64,000 bases of DNA from Smallanthus sonchifolius (GCA_023525975.1 CM042030.1:23058350-23122349); one strand, 5' to 3'; numbered from the stretch's first letter, positions 1 through 11,583 are shown. The notes: generated by a model from the sequence alone, not told the origin. A program made the numbers and translations.

Positions 1-933
1 TGACATATACTAACGAGTTTTGCATGTGATTAGGTGTTGCGGATCAGCGTGTTGGTTTATGTTCGTGTAGGATGTGGTAGTTAGGTTCTAGCTCTTTAAA
101 TCTCGTTGAGGTTTGTAGGGATGGTTAATCGTTTACGTGAAATGGGTCGTCTCTTGAAGTGGTAAGTGAAAGATAACGAGGAGGTTCTGAAAAACATTCA
201 GGGAAATCTGTTTACAAATACTGATCTTTGTTTGAAAATAGAAAGTGGTAAATCGTTCTTGGTTGTATATATATAAAGTAGTGAAACCATTGAGTTACAT
301 AATTTAAATAAATAGACAGTTTATAGGAAAAACTTTTTAAATTTTCAATTATTATAAGGAGAATATATTTTTTTAAGCGAAATTATTGGCTAATCAAGTA
401 GTTGTACATCAATTTAGCCAGGTTTTAGAAATAATTACTTTAATGAGGAAAATCATACTTATTTATCAATTTGAAATGATGCCTTTATAAAACAGGTTGT
501 ATTGGGTTTTCTCACAAGATGAAAATGTTTATAGAAAATTCATATTTCTGATACTATCTAAAAGTTTGATAGACGTTTTGTTTGAAAATAACGAGGTTGT
601 TTAAATCAAATAATAGGATGATTTGTTTACGATGAAGATTGTCGGTAGTGTACTAAATCGTATTGAATGAAGAAGGTGATACTTGAGAAATTTTGATGAA
701 AATATGATGGGTGTAATTCACACTCAACGGGTCAAATCAATGAATAGTAATTTTAGAGTTGGAATATATAAAATTGATTAAATGCTGAAATGTTAAACCT
801 TACTCAAAACATAGGGAAATGGTTCTCAAACTGAAAATTTAAAGATAATAAATAATGGAAAAATAATTTTGTTAACGTTTCTTGTAGCTTTCCACTAGGA
901 GGAGAATAATTCCCATGACGAGCACCGCCATGG
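1..933. other. AT-rich non-coding internal sequence of A4
   Basis: The stretch downstream (in minus-strand sense) of the A4 frame has stops in every frame and no recognisable retrotransposon domain. It may be 3' untranslated or spacer sequence of a non-autonomous element. I see nothing else in it. Confidence 0.4.
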
Positions 934-1539
934 TCACTCGGGGGTAGCCGATCTGGCTTCAACTTTAGCTGTCTCAGTGCGATGCTCCAGTATTTCTTTT
1001 TCGAGGAGGGAGATTAACTCCTTTTGGTACCCTAATTAGTTTGCTAGGCTATCCATTCTTTGTCCTTACAGATCGTGCATTACCCCCTGCTCCATCCTTT
1101 GCCTCTCAAAATCTGAGGTCCTTACATATGGGTGAATGTCATTGGTTGGAATTCCCATAACACTAGTTGGTGCCGTTGTATGCCTTACCCAAGGGTTAGG
1201 ATGATACGGGTCGGGCATTAGATATGGGTCTCTTAATGGGGGTGGTAACTGATTGTGGAGATGGGGTGTCTGATACGGGTTCATGGGTGCGGGTGATCCA
1301 CATGTTCGAAGTCTTGGGCCGGTGTTCCTAATCCAATCTGCCCTTACATCGAACCTTGGTCTAGTAGTTGGGGGTGTTGGTGACTGATGCACGGGTGTCC
1401 CGATGTCTTCTTCCCAATCAGACTCTTCTCCGGGACGGTATACCGGGGAGGAAGGAGAGTAGGAGTCTATGTCTAGTAGAAAACAATAAAAGGTTGTAAG
1501 TGAAAGGAAATATGGAGTGTTAGACTTAGGAGTTCTCAT
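934..1539 (-). pseudogene. Pro-rich ORF at the gag position of A4, with two internal stops
   Basis: The frame opens at 1539, runs 157 codons to a TAA, and continues in the same frame past a second TAA to a TGA at 934-936, about 200 codons in all. Both TAA codons sit where CAA (Gln) would be natural. The first part is rich in Pro, Tyr, Ser and Asp/Glu (for example SPSSPVYRPGEESDWEED). The last part, past the stops, has heptad-like Leu/Ile spacing with many charged residues (KELISLLEKEILEHRTETAK), which suggests a short coiled coil. It has no zinc knuckle and does not resemble the gag of A1-A3 or B1. It could be an unusual capsid-like protein of a non-autonomous element or a captured sequence. 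I do not recognise it. Confidence 0.45.
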
Positions 1540-2215
1540 AAGTTTAGAGTTTTACTAGTCATAACACCGAGCCTTCACAATAGTATTTTAGAAATACACT
1601 TGACCTATAAGCAATGTATCCCTGAGGAGAATTCCCAGGAAAGAGGGGTGGGTCACTAAGACACACTTAAGTACCCTGTCTTTCCTTAGCCAGAATCCCT
1701 CATGGGCCTACACACTCTTCCATCCATCATGTATTAATAGCACTATTGTTGGGCTCATGGTCATGATGAGAACTGTTGTGGACTGGGCTTTGAGGCCCAA
1801 AGGTGAGGCTTATATATTGTAGTAGGCTTCTTCTTCTTGGGGGTAAGTGGGCTTCTTGTTTATTACTAATGGGCATTAGATCCAATAGTTTAGATTTAGA
1901 TCACAAGAGGTGGTGACATTATATGTGTGAGTTTAAGGGTGCATGAAAAGCTAAGTGTGTATAAGTGTGTGTTAAAACATAGGATAGCACTTAAATGAAT
2001 CAAATAGATAGCATGAATATAGCACAACAATTATCCGGCAGTGTGACACATAAATTATTAAATATTGTATCAGGTAGTATATTTAATTATGATAGTATGT
2101 AGAAATATTAACAAAATGAGAAATCATGTAGCATATAGTAGCATGGCATTGTATGGGTGTCCTAAGGTTATAGTCTAGGTCAAAAGTGTCTAATAACCTA
2201 ATTCTCTATAACCAA
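1540..2215 (-). other. A4 leader between PBS and ORF
   Basis: No coding sequence. It contains an inverted repeat, AGGAAAGA (1638-1645) and TCTTTCCT (1680-1687), at the same relative place as a leader hairpin in A1, A2 and A3. The first ~60 bases after the PBS also match the leaders of the other A elements. Confidence 0.5.
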
Positions 2216-2228
2216 GGCTCTGATACCA
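2216..2228 (-). promoter_or_regulatory. A4 primer-binding site (initiator tRNA-Met)
   Basis: The minus strand reads TGGTATCAGAGCC, complementary to the 3' end of plant initiator tRNA-Met. It starts three bases inside the LTR end. It primes minus-strand DNA synthesis and fixes the element's orientation. Confidence 0.9.
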
Positions 2229-2231
2229 ATC

Positions 2232-4587
2232 TGTCACACCCCAACCGACGGCGGAAACGTCGGGGCGGGACATGTAGACTGTTCATGAGCACATGTTTGG
2301 ATAAAATTTTATATATTAAAACATTACATTTCCATTCACAATTTCCAAATACAACAATACAAGAATATTTGAAATACAAAACATATTCATTTGTTTCAAT
2401 TAATTAGGTCCACAACCTAAGTGTAGCAACTTGATCAACTCAAACTTTTATACCTGAAACATGATGAAAACGAGGTCAACTAAAAAGTTGGTGAGCATAC
2501 ATAGGTTTTGACTCTAAATAGCATCAAAGTGTTATGTGTAAACAAATCCATACAAGTTATGATTAATAAGGCGTTTATGGGGAGTTACTATTGTGTAACC
2601 AAGAGTATAATCAAACCTTTGTAACTAGCATGCAAAATTGTGTTGTCGGTAACAATCACCCCAATCTGGGTGAGTTTTTCAGACTCAATAGATCTATCAT
2701 TGTTAACCGTCGGCTTGTATACTTAATGATTGTACATATAATTGCACACAAACAGTTAACACACCTACCACTCAAACATAAAGCTCAAATTGCACACAAA
2801 TTGTAAAGTGGGTTTGTATTGTGTAGTTTGTGTAAATCATTGTAATGTTGTGATCATGTTTCACCCCTAAATGTAAAACAGTGAAAAGTGGGCTATATAA
2901 AACTCACCTTGATAGTGTGACTCAAACTTGAACCGGATTGTGAGGGCAAGTGTTCCGGGTTAACGATGTCCTAAATAAATAGTCATACATATTTAATACA
3001 TTGAAATGATTAAAGGAAAAAAGGACGAAATGATTTGGGATCTTTGGATTTTGGAATTTGGGCGAGTGATCGGGAAAATACGAATAGAGTGTGTAAAAGA
3101 TGTTTTATAAATTTTATTTATGAAAGCAAGCTAGGTGCAATAATAAACATTATTTGCAAATATATTAATATATTAAATATATTAATGTAATATTTATATT
3201 AATAAGACATTGTCAAAAGTGATATGATAAAATGATATAATAATACAAGGATATCATTTGAAATAAATAAATTTGTTATACGATTTGTAATATCACTATT
3301 TATGAAAATCAAATTAGAAAATTAATTACTAAATAAATCATATAATTACTAATACTATTAATAATATGATAAACAATTATTAAAATTTATAATATTAGTA
3401 ATACTAATAAAATCGTATTGTAAATAATATATTATAGATCATGTCGTTTTAAAGGTTATAACTAAAATAGTAAGGTTTACAATAATGTTTATCGTGTCTT
3501 TTTTGAAATATATCATAGTAAATAATTCAAAAAGATAATGATGTTCATATACTAATGGTGATATTCAAAACATTTTTTTAGAAAATGATTAAACGTTATA
3601 ATAAATATGTTTTTTTATTTAAAAATAATATTAATTTTAAACCCTTGAGAATAATAAAAAAAATTGATCTATTAACCGTCTCATAATATTAATTGTTTCC
3701 TTATAAAGTGTTTATATTTATAAAATCATAAATTTATAAAAATCAAGTATGGATGTCATACAAAAGAAGAAAAAAAAAGATCATAAAAAGATGCCAGCCA
3801 CAGGTCTTGAACTCATGACCTTGGCTATGCAAGTGTAGTGTTTTAACCATTGAGTTGGAGTCCAATATTGCCTAAGATCTCAGAATATAATATATAAAAC
3901 ATGCAGGTCCATCGCTTTCTTCTTTCTCAACCTATACAGATGCGAACACATCCCTTAACCTAGCCCCCCCAAATCGAAAGAAAGTTGATCAGATGTTCGA
4001 TTACGAAGGAGAGATTGATTACTTGCCACGAAATTCTTTCTCACAAAGCAGCCTTCACTCATCGAATTAGAGAGGTTCGGTCCCTCCTCCCCTCGCGCCG
4101 ATGCAAACAAAAAAAATTAGAGGAAAATGACGGATTTTTGGAGACGATTTCGAGTTGCAACCTGTTAAGGGATCTTATAAGATGGTTATAACACGTTTAC
4201 AGCCTTGAACCAACGAGATTTGCGGGGTTAACACCATGAATTGCCATCCGTAACCACTCACGCGACTTTCCTAAAGTGGGTTTCAATCTCTCTGAATTCG
4301 GTTTTGATTTTCGAATCCATTAACTAATACGCAGCCTTGAATGGATCGCGAATGACTTGGACCCAAATAGGAAGGATTTTTGATGGCAGGTTTAGGGGAA
4401 TTGATTGTGATTTACGCGCATTTTGACTTTTTATTGTCAAAATTGAGTGTAAAAAAATGTTCCAGGGCTCAAAATCTGGAAGGAGATTCAAGTGGGAGAG
4501 GTTCAAGTATAGTAAAGGGGTTCAAGGTTTAAATGAGGGTTCAAAAGAATAGAGAAAAATTATGGCCTGAAAATCATGGATGTTACA
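2232..4587 (-). repeat. A4 5' LTR
   Basis: In minus-strand sense it begins TGTAACATCCATGATTTT and ends GGTTGGGGTGTGACA. It carries a tRNA-like module (3791-3863), a second splice-donor-like site (AAG|GTGAGT, intron start at 2907) and an acceptor (TTTCAG|G, intron end at 2454). Its 3' end is close to those of A3 and the solo LTR at 5861-8635. Confidence 0.8.
3791..3863 (-). other. tRNA-like module in the A4 LTR
   Basis: On the minus strand there is an A-box-like stretch (CTCAATGGTTAAAA), then a B-box-like GAGTTCAAGACC about 35 bases later, then a T run (CTTTTT) as for RNA polymerase III termination. Acceptor-stem pairing is not evident, so I call it tRNA-derived or tRNA-like, not a working tRNA gene. 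Confidence 0.5.
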
Positions 4588-5097
4588 TTGACCGAAAACA
4601 TGCACCATGGTTGATAGACCTGGTGGGAGGCATTCAAACATAAACTGTCAGTCTACGGTTGCGAGCGCTTAGAATAACTTGTACATTGTCTAGCTAGCAA
4701 TAGGTGTGACTTACGTATGTGGATCCAGCAACACTCAAACAGTTTATTTACATACAAACCTGTGAACTCACCAACCTCGTGTTGACACTTTTTCTTACAT
4801 GTTTCTCAGGTCGCTTTGGCACAGGTTGCACACTTTAGACATGCATGGTGTCCTACTGTCATATCATTCATTTCAAACATTTTAAACAGTGTTACTTATT
4901 TACATTAATTGACGCTTGTTGCATGTAATTACTTTTGATTTCATACTAACGTTTACGCTTCAACATTTAACTCTGAACTTTTATGTTATGACATTTTAAG
5001 TCCCATATAGTGTCGTTTGATGTAACTAATGACTGAGATCCTGGTTTGTCACATGCCAAACGGTAAAAATCCGTTAGTGGAATTTGGGGGTGTGACA
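4588..5097 (+). repeat. 3' part of a Gypsy LTR truncated by A4
   Basis: It ends in the family-type terminus GGGGGTGTGACA at 5097. It contains the shared LTR block: an ACTCACCAAC segment, TTGAC and an acceptor ATGTTTCTCAG ending at 4809. Its 5' part should lie left of A4, outside the window. It interrupts the Copia reading frame, which begins at 5098. Confidence 0.65.
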
Positions 5098-5860
5098 GAC
5101 TCTGTGGCAACAAGTGAAACTGTTGAGGAAGAAACTCCTCCAATAGTGGATGTTGCTCCACCATCATCTGTTGAAGGTCCTATTAATGAAGAAGCTGATC
5201 TTCCTGACAACAATATTACCAATCTGGATGACCACTTGGAAGAGGATGAGATTCTACAGCTAAGAATTCACAAGGATCATCCTACAGACAACATCATTGG
5301 TCAACTTAATGTGGGAGTCCGAACTCGTAGTGCCACCGAAGCAATGAATGACGGTCTCTTCACTTGCTTCATATCTCAAGTTGAACCTAAGAATATCAAA
5401 GCTGCTTTGCTTGAGAACGGTTGGATAGAGGCCATGCAGGAAGAATAACAGCAGTTCAACAAGTTACATATGTGGAATTTGGTAGACCTTCCAAAGAACA
5501 AAGTCCCAATCGACACTCATTGGGTATTTCATAACAAGAAGGACGAAGGGGGAATCATGATTCCTAACAAAGCTCGCTTGGTGGTTCAGGGGTTTTATCA
5601 AGAAGAAGGGATTGACTTTGAGAAATTTTTTGCACCACTGGCTCGCTTGGAAGCCATCAGAATGTTTCTCGCATATGCAGCCTATATGGACTTCACAGTT
5701 CATCAGATGGATGTCAAAAGCACATTTCTGTATGGAAAGGTTCAAGAGGAAGTTTATGTCAAGCAGCCACCGGGTTTCATTGATCCAAGTTATCCGGACA
5801 GAGTTTACAAACTTGACAAGACATTGTACGGTCTTCATCAAGCACCTCGTGCGTGGTATG
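5098..5860 (+). pseudogene. Copia pol: integrase-RT linker and N-terminal reverse transcriptase
   Basis: The frame begins in the acidic linker between integrase and RT, passes TRSATEAMNDG, and reaches an in-frame TAA at 5446-5448 (the position is normally Leu, TTA). It then reads the typical Copia RT start: HWVFHNKKDE, NKARLVVQGF, QEEGIDFEKFFAPLARLEA, VHQMDVKSTFLYG and LYGLHQAPRAWY. It is broken after the Tyr codon at 5857-5859 by the solo LTR. The first residues of the open frame that starts at 5029 are LTR sequence, not Copia. Confidence 0.85.
5856..5860. repeat. Target-site duplication GTATG (left)
   Basis: Identical to 8636-8640 on the other side of the solo LTR. Confidence 0.9.
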
Positions 5861-6139
5861 TGTAACATCCATGATTTTCTGGTAATATTGAATTCAATGA
5901 TTACACTCCATTTCAACCCCTTACTCGTCCAACACCATATGTAACAACAATTATTATTTTAACATGCATAAAACCTAATTTTTCAATCTTGCATTTAAAT
6001 ATTTATCTATTATTATTTATATAACGTACGCATGAATATTCATATAAGTTTATATATATATATATATATATGTGTTGTTATGCTAATTAAATCAAAAGGT
6101 TAAACTTATAAGGTTTAATCATGTAATTACAAATTTTTT

Positions 6140-6177
<38 letters not shown>

Positions 6178-8635
6178 CATGGATGTTACAATTTGTAATT
6201 TTATGTCAATGGAGAAGTTGTTCTTTTATAAAATACTCATAATCAAACCAATAAAAATTAGATTTTATAAACATTACAAAAATGTTTTTATAATAAATTA
6301 AAAAGAACTTTAAAACAATTGGTCTTGAACCCATTTATTAGCTTTGAACCCTACTCAATAGTTTAAACCTTAACTTGAACCCTTATCCCTTGATGAACCC
6401 TCCTAAACTTGGACCTTGTAACTAATCAAACGCAAGTTTGACTTCAGAAAGTCAAACACGCGTAAATCCCCATCTAATCTCCTTAAATCCGCGTTCAAAC
6501 CTTCTCTTTTTGGATCTAAATCATTCCTAAACGATTATTGACCACCCTTCAAGCTTTAATACGAAGGATTTGAACCAAATTTGTGGGATTGACACCCGTA
6601 TGGAAAGTCGCGTGAATGGGGGACGAATTCACGTTTTTATGGTGTAAATCCCTGTTTTCGCGTCTCAATCACAACCACAAACGCGTTTCAACTCGTGGTT
6701 AATCGCCCTATAGGATCCCCAAGCCTATGAAACTCGAAAACACCTCCAATTTCAGTCTCTTTTTCTCCCTCGGTTTGATCAGCGCAAGAGGGGAGAGCCA
6801 CCCAAACTTACTATCGATCCAAGGTCAAACATCAGGTAACAAGTTTCTCTCATTCGTTTTCGCACTTCTCTGATCGGGATTACATGGTTTGAATTCGTGT
6901 TTTGGGGAGAGGAACACGATTTGCGATTTGGGTTTTGTAATGAAGGTGAGGAACTGGGCGAATGTTCTATTTAAAAATTTCGTTCTGGTCTGTTAATCAA
7001 ATAAGAAGTTGGTCCAGTGGTAAAATCACTTCACAACAGAAGGGCTGGTCAGGCACCGCCGTTTCTTTTTCTTTCATTTGTTTTGATTACCCTGTTGTTA
7101 CTAACACAGACACAATTATTATTATGCTAATCTTTCATTTTTTTTAATATTTAAGGGTTTATAAATAATATTATTTTAAAATAAAAAGTGTTCAGAATTA
7201 TGTTTAATCATTTTTCTAAAAAACGTGTTGGATATTAAACATAGTATATATGAGCATCATTATGTTCCAATATGTATTATTTCGTTACCACTATTTATTT
7301 AAAAAACATGACAAACTTTAGTGTATTTTCATAAACCCTATTAGTTTAGATATTGCTTTTAAAGTTATAAAAATGGTCGTACTTCATTAACGTCATAAGC
7401 TTTATGAAACGAAAGGGTTAGAAATGTATTCTTCCTAAACCGTTAAAATGTCATGGACCATGATATATTATTATTAATAATTCGTTTTCATTGGTGTTAC
7501 TAATAACATGAATTTTAATAACTGTTTTTTTATCATATTATTAATCTTTTCATAAATACTATGGTATTAGTAGTTATATTATTCATTTTGTAATTTGATT
7601 TTCATATTATATTATAATATTCAACCTAATTGTTTTAATGAGGTTTTATTATATAAATTTTGTAATTAATCCTTATCGTTGACACCTAAAATATCTTTTA
7701 TAAAATAGAAATCTATAAAACATTATTTCATGTAATCCCATTTATATATTATCACTTATTTAACGTTGAAATTCGAACCTTTAATATTCTCTCGTTCGGT
7801 CGTTCGCTCCAAATCCTCGAGTCCAAATCATTACGCTTTTATTTCCTTTTGATCATTTCAATATATATTAAATATGCCTAACTATTTATTTAGGGCATCA
7901 TTGATCCGGTTCACTTGTCCTCACGAACTAGCTCATGGTTTAAGTCACAATATGAAAGTGAGTTTACATAGCCCTCTTTTAATTTTTGTACATTTTGGGG
8001 TGAAACATGATCTATTCTTTAAAACTTTTTGCATAGACTTAAATACAATTCAATAATATGATATTATGTGTTACGTGCTTTATGTTTGAATGCTATGAGT
8101 TAAGACTACATATACATGACTTTAGTACAATCATTAACTACGTACAAGCCAACGGTTAACATTGATGGATCTATTGTGTCTGACAAACCCACCCGGTTAG
8201 GGTGTTTGTTACCGACTTTACATAAGGGTAACCTGCGTGTTATGCCTCAGTCCAAGGTTTGATTGTACACACATAGTTTAACTATAGATTCTCCATAAAT
8301 GCCTTATACACATGTATCATATGAATTGTATAAAACATCTTAAACTTGTTGTGTGTCAAAACCTATGTATGCTCACCAACTTTTTAGTTGACCTTGTTTT
8401 CATCATGTTTCAGGTACTAATGCTTGAGAATAAGTACAAGTTGCTTCACTTAGGATCGAGGACCTAGAATGAAATTTAAAGAAACTATTTATGTATTTTC
8501 GTATTCTTGTATTGTGGAATTTTGATGTTTTAATGAAATTGGTTGTTTAAATACTTCAACTTTAGTAAACCTTGAGCTTTTGAACAGTCCGCATGTCCCG
8601 CCCCGACGTATTCCGCCGTCGGTTGGGGTGTGACA
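5861..8635 (+). repeat. Solo LTR, family A, in the Copia RT
   Basis: It begins TGTAACATCCATGATTTT and ends GGTTGGGGTGTGACA, with perfect 5-bp duplications outside and no internal region or PBS. This is the product expected from recombination between the two LTRs of one element. Inside are two TA-rich runs (6049-6072 and 6144-6174), an inverted copy of its own first 14 bases (6178-6191), a first donor CAG|GTAACA (from 6836), a tRNA-like half (about 7006-7070), a second donor AAA|GTGAGT (from 7958) and an acceptor ending at 8413. Confidence 0.9.
7006..7070 (+). other. Degenerate tRNA-like module in the solo LTR
   Basis: It has the A-box-like GTTGGTCCAGTGGTAAAA and ends in a T-rich run (TTTCTTTTT). 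The expected B box is replaced by GGCTGGTCAGGCACC, so only the 5' half resembles a tRNA. Confidence 0.4.
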
Positions 8636-8640
8636 GTATG
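8636..8640. repeat. Target-site duplication GTATG (right)
   Basis: Matches 5856-5860. Removing the LTR and one copy restores the RT frame. Confidence 0.9.
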
Positions 8641-9689
8641 AGACGTTATCTAAGCATCTGCTTGATAATGGTTTCACACGAGGGGAAATTGACCAAACTT
8701 TGTTCAAACGAAAGGATGGTGCGGATACCATCTTGGTGCAAATCTATGTTGATGATATCATTTTTGGATTCACAAATCCTCGGTTATGTAAAGAGTTTGA
8801 GGAAGTGATGCGTTCTAAGTTTGAAATGAGTTCTATGGGAGAAATGAAGTTCTTTCTTGGTTTGCAAGTAGATCAGTCTAAGTCAGGAATTCTTATTCAT
8901 CAAGAGAAGTATGTCAAAGAAATCCTGACCAAGTTCAAAATGACTGAGTCTCATCCTTACAAGACTCCCGTGGAAGTTCGACACTGTCTGTCTCCTGATT
9001 TGGATGGTGAAAGTGTTGATCAGTACCTTTATCGCTCGATGATAGGTTCTCTCATGTATCTCACTGCCAGCAGACCAGACATCATGTTCGCAGTGTGCTT
9101 GTGTGCACTCTTTCAGGCTAATCCTAAACTCTCTCATTTAATTGTTGTCAAACGTATTTTAAGATATTTGAAGTACAAGCCAAAACTTGGGCTTTGGTAT
9201 CCCAAAAATAACTTGTTTGATATTTTGGCATATTCAGATTCAGACTACGGGGGATGCAACATAAACCGAAAGTCCACTTCTGGAGGTTGTCAGTTCCTTG
9301 GCAACCACCTCGTCTCCTGGCAATCTAAGAAACAAACCATCGTTTCCCAATCCACAGCCGAAGCTGAATACATTGCCGCGGCCCTTTGTTGTTCCCAAGT
9401 AAGGTGGAACCACCATCAAATGCTTGACTACAGGATCACCTTCCATGAAACCCCCATCCTGTGTGATAACACCGCCGTTCCCCATATCACTAAAAATCCC
9501 GTTCAACCTTAAAAAACTAAACACATTGAGATAAAACATTATTTAATCTGTGACTATGTCGAAAAGAAACATATCAAAATCGTTGAAGTCAAAACCGACA
9601 AGCAAACCGCTGACATCTTTACAAAAGCATTTGATTCTTCCAGATTTGAGAAATTGGTGGAGATGCTCGGCATGATCAACTTTCAGTAA
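8636..9689 (+). pseudogene. Copia pol: C-terminal reverse transcriptase and RNase H
   Basis: The frame resumes in phase right after the solo LTR (Tyr 8637-8639, then Glu). It holds the RT catalytic box IYVDDIIFG near 8740, MGEMKFFLGLQVDQS, the YRSMIGSLMYLTASRPD motif, and RNase H with AYSDSDYGGC, RKSTSGGCQFLG and STAEAEYIAA. A TAA at 9510-9512 interrupts the NPVQ..KTKHIEI motif. The frame then continues through TADIFTKAFD to a TAA at 9687-9689, which looks like the true pol end. Confidence 0.85.
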
Positions 9690-9967
9690 CCTTTGGGCGT
9701 ATTGTCTTTTCTATTTAAACTTGTTAATCGGGAAGTTTTTCAAAAAGATTTTATTTTTCTGTAAAGTTGTTTCCTTTTTTCGGTTTGTGAAACCAAAAGT
9801 TTTGGGGGAGAAATAGAAATATGTAGTTAGTAAGAAAAAGATTTGCTTTGCATAGTCAAAAAGAAAAGAAAATATTTTTTATTGTTTGCTTAAGAAAAAC
9901 TCACTTTAAGTATCAGGTTTTGTTTCAGGAAAAATTGAATCCGAACTCGTGAGAAATGATAGAGTCT
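9690..9967 (+). other. Copia 3' non-coding region
   Basis: No frame. It includes a purine tract TTTTGGGGGAG (about 9799-9809) that may be the plus-strand primer. I could not recognise the 3' LTR that should follow before the C LTR begins. Confidence 0.4.
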
Positions 9968-10080
9968 TGTAAGGCCCTAAACCCGGGAGACCTCACTCGT
10001 TGGATTTACTCATTCACAAACATTCATTTAAGTCATACATTATTATCCAAATCTGTGTTACCATTCGTTCCGTCATTTAG

Positions 10081-10249
10081 TATTGTATTGCCCCTAAGGC
10101 TTAACTGCACGAAGACTGACAATACAATACATTCCGTCAATTCCCTATTGTATTGCCCCTAAGGCTTAAGTACACGAAGACCGACAATACAATACATTCC
10201 GCCAATTCCCTTTTGTATTGCCCCCAAGGCTTAACTGCACGAGGACCGA
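10081..10249. repeat. 65-bp tandem repeat in the C LTR
   Basis: Copies start at 10081, 10146 and 10211; the third is cut by A3 at 10249. Each has TATTGTATTGCCCC near the start and GACAATACAATACATT later, so neighbouring copies can pair as inverted repeats. The solo C LTR has only one such unit. Confidence 0.8.
10245..10249. repeat. A3 target-site duplication ACCGA (left)
   Basis: Identical to 53295-53299. Confidence 0.9.
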
Positions 10250-11423
10250 TGTAACATCCGTGATTTTTCTAATATTATTTTATATTAATTTCGTTTATCT
10301 CATTTTGTTTTAAACACGTATTAGTTCAAAGTTTCAATACACAACTCCATAGTATATATGACGTATATACTTATATTTATATATACTTTATTATAAAAAA
10401 AAATTTAATCAAAAAATAAAATTTTATGAACTAATGATATATTTACATTCTTTGTATATATATATTTATCAATTAAATTATAAATGTATATGTAGTTTTG
10501 TTTATCATATTAGATGAACCATTTATACAAGTTATAAGTTTTATAAAAGAATTAAACAAAACTTTCCTTTATAAATTTATTTTAATAAAATGTTTAATGT
10601 TAAACATTTCTTATAAATCTTATAAAAACTATTTTAATAAATAATTTAATAAGGTTGAAATAAATTAAAGGGGTAAACCCCAATTTTTAAATTTGAGCCC
10701 CTTTGACTTTTAAAGGTCAACAAATTCAAACTTCTTGCAAATCAAGGTTCAAATCGATCGAACCCGATGGTTACGGATTTTCCATGGATACCTAATCATT
10801 ATATCGATCAGTTTCAAGCCATTTTAACATCCCAATTTAACCAAATGCGCGGCTCATTTCAAAATTCAAACAGTTTAACCTATCGGGGTCAAACTGTGTT
10901 CAATCCAACCCCAAATCAGGGAATTCGAGCGTAATCAATCCCGCAAATCACGTACAAACGATCCACTAATGTATTCGACCCTATTTCGCGAATCAATTCG
11001 TTCAAATTCAAACCAATTGCGCGTAATCGGATCCCGACAGTTTACACTTACCTTTTGAAATCGAATTGAGTAATTAAGACAAAATTAAACGAATTAATAC
11101 AGCCACACACCTTTGTAGGGTCCCATTCAAACTCACGGAACTCTTCCTCACGTCTGATTACCTCTCTAGAGGTCGGCCAAGCATCAAGAACAGTCGGAGT
11201 TGCGTTCTAGTCGTCCTCCCTCAAGCCCTCACCAAACCAGGTAAGCTCTACGTCATTTGATTCGTATTAGGGTCCCTGTCAATAGCCCCTTATCAATTCG
11301 GGTTAACAAAACCTATCGAAATCAATTCGATTTATGGTTCATGACCTGTTCTTACGATTTCAGATTTGGGGCTTGATTTCAATTTCCCTATTTTGTTATA
11401 TGGAATCCTCTAGTTAACAGCGT

Positions 11424-11502
11424 AACCGTCTAGCCCAGCCGGTAAGCCACTGCGCCGCTGGACTAGATGGCGTGGGTTCGAAACCCACAACCCCGTCCTT
11501 TT
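11424..11502 (+). other. tRNA-like module 1 in the A3 5' LTR
   Basis: It has an A-box-like TAGCCCAGCCGGTAAG and a perfect T-arm: stem GTGGG/CCCAC with loop TTCGAAA (11472-11488), followed by CCTTTTT. The acceptor stem does not close. The same module is at 51501-51578 in the 3' LTR. Confidence 0.6.
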
Positions 11503-11583
11503 TACGCAGACTATACACACCAGACCCGGACCCCTCACCCTTTCACGTTAATACTAAATTGAACCGGGTAAACTACCAGTATT

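Larger units (their letters stand above)
1..4587 (-). mobile_element. A4: partial Ty3/Gypsy-type LTR element, minus strand
   Basis: The element reads right to left. Its 5' LTR is 2232-4587, its PBS is 2216-2228 and its internal region continues past the left edge. LTR ends and PBS match those of A3, which places it in family A. No protease, reverse transcriptase or integrase is visible in the 2.2 kb of internal sequence in view; only a short Pro-rich frame lies where gag should be. The base pairs just right of the LTR, ttgac (4588-4592), are the expected target duplication, but its partner is outside the window. Confidence 0.75.
5098..9967 (+). mobile_element. Ty1/Copia element, 3' part, split by a solo LTR
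   Basis: It holds the end of pol (reverse transcriptase, RNase H) and a short 3' region with a PPT-like TTTTGGGGGAG near 9799-9809. The left end is cut by the LTR ending at 5097 and the right end by the C LTR starting at 9968. Capsid, protease and integrase are outside the window. Wording of the RT and RNase H motifs resembles SIRE-type Copia elements, though the clade is only a guess. Confidence 0.8.
9968..10249 (-). repeat. C LTR fragment, left piece, interrupted by A3
   Basis: The plus strand starts TGTAAGGCCCTAAACCCGGG, the reverse complement of a C or B type LTR end (GGGGCCTTACA). It continues at 53295-53541, where it matches the reverse complement of the solo C LTR at 47888-49834. The piece ends with a 65-bp tandem repeat (10081-10249, about 2.6 copies) containing TATTGTATTG and CAATACAATA as inverted arms. 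A3 inserted inside this array. Confidence 0.75.

Noticed and set aside
3140..3420. Possible MITE in the AT-rich part of the A4 LTR
   Set aside because: No terminal inverted repeats with flanking duplications could be found; it looks like ordinary AT-rich LTR sequence.
5029..5097. Start codon at 5029 as the Copia protein start
   Set aside because: The first 23 codons lie in the 3' end of a Gypsy LTR. The Copia frame only begins at 5098, so the start is accidental.
6962..7147. 61-codon open frame in the solo LTR
   Set aside because: It overlaps the tRNA-like half and T-rich DNA, and there is no conservation in A4 or A3.
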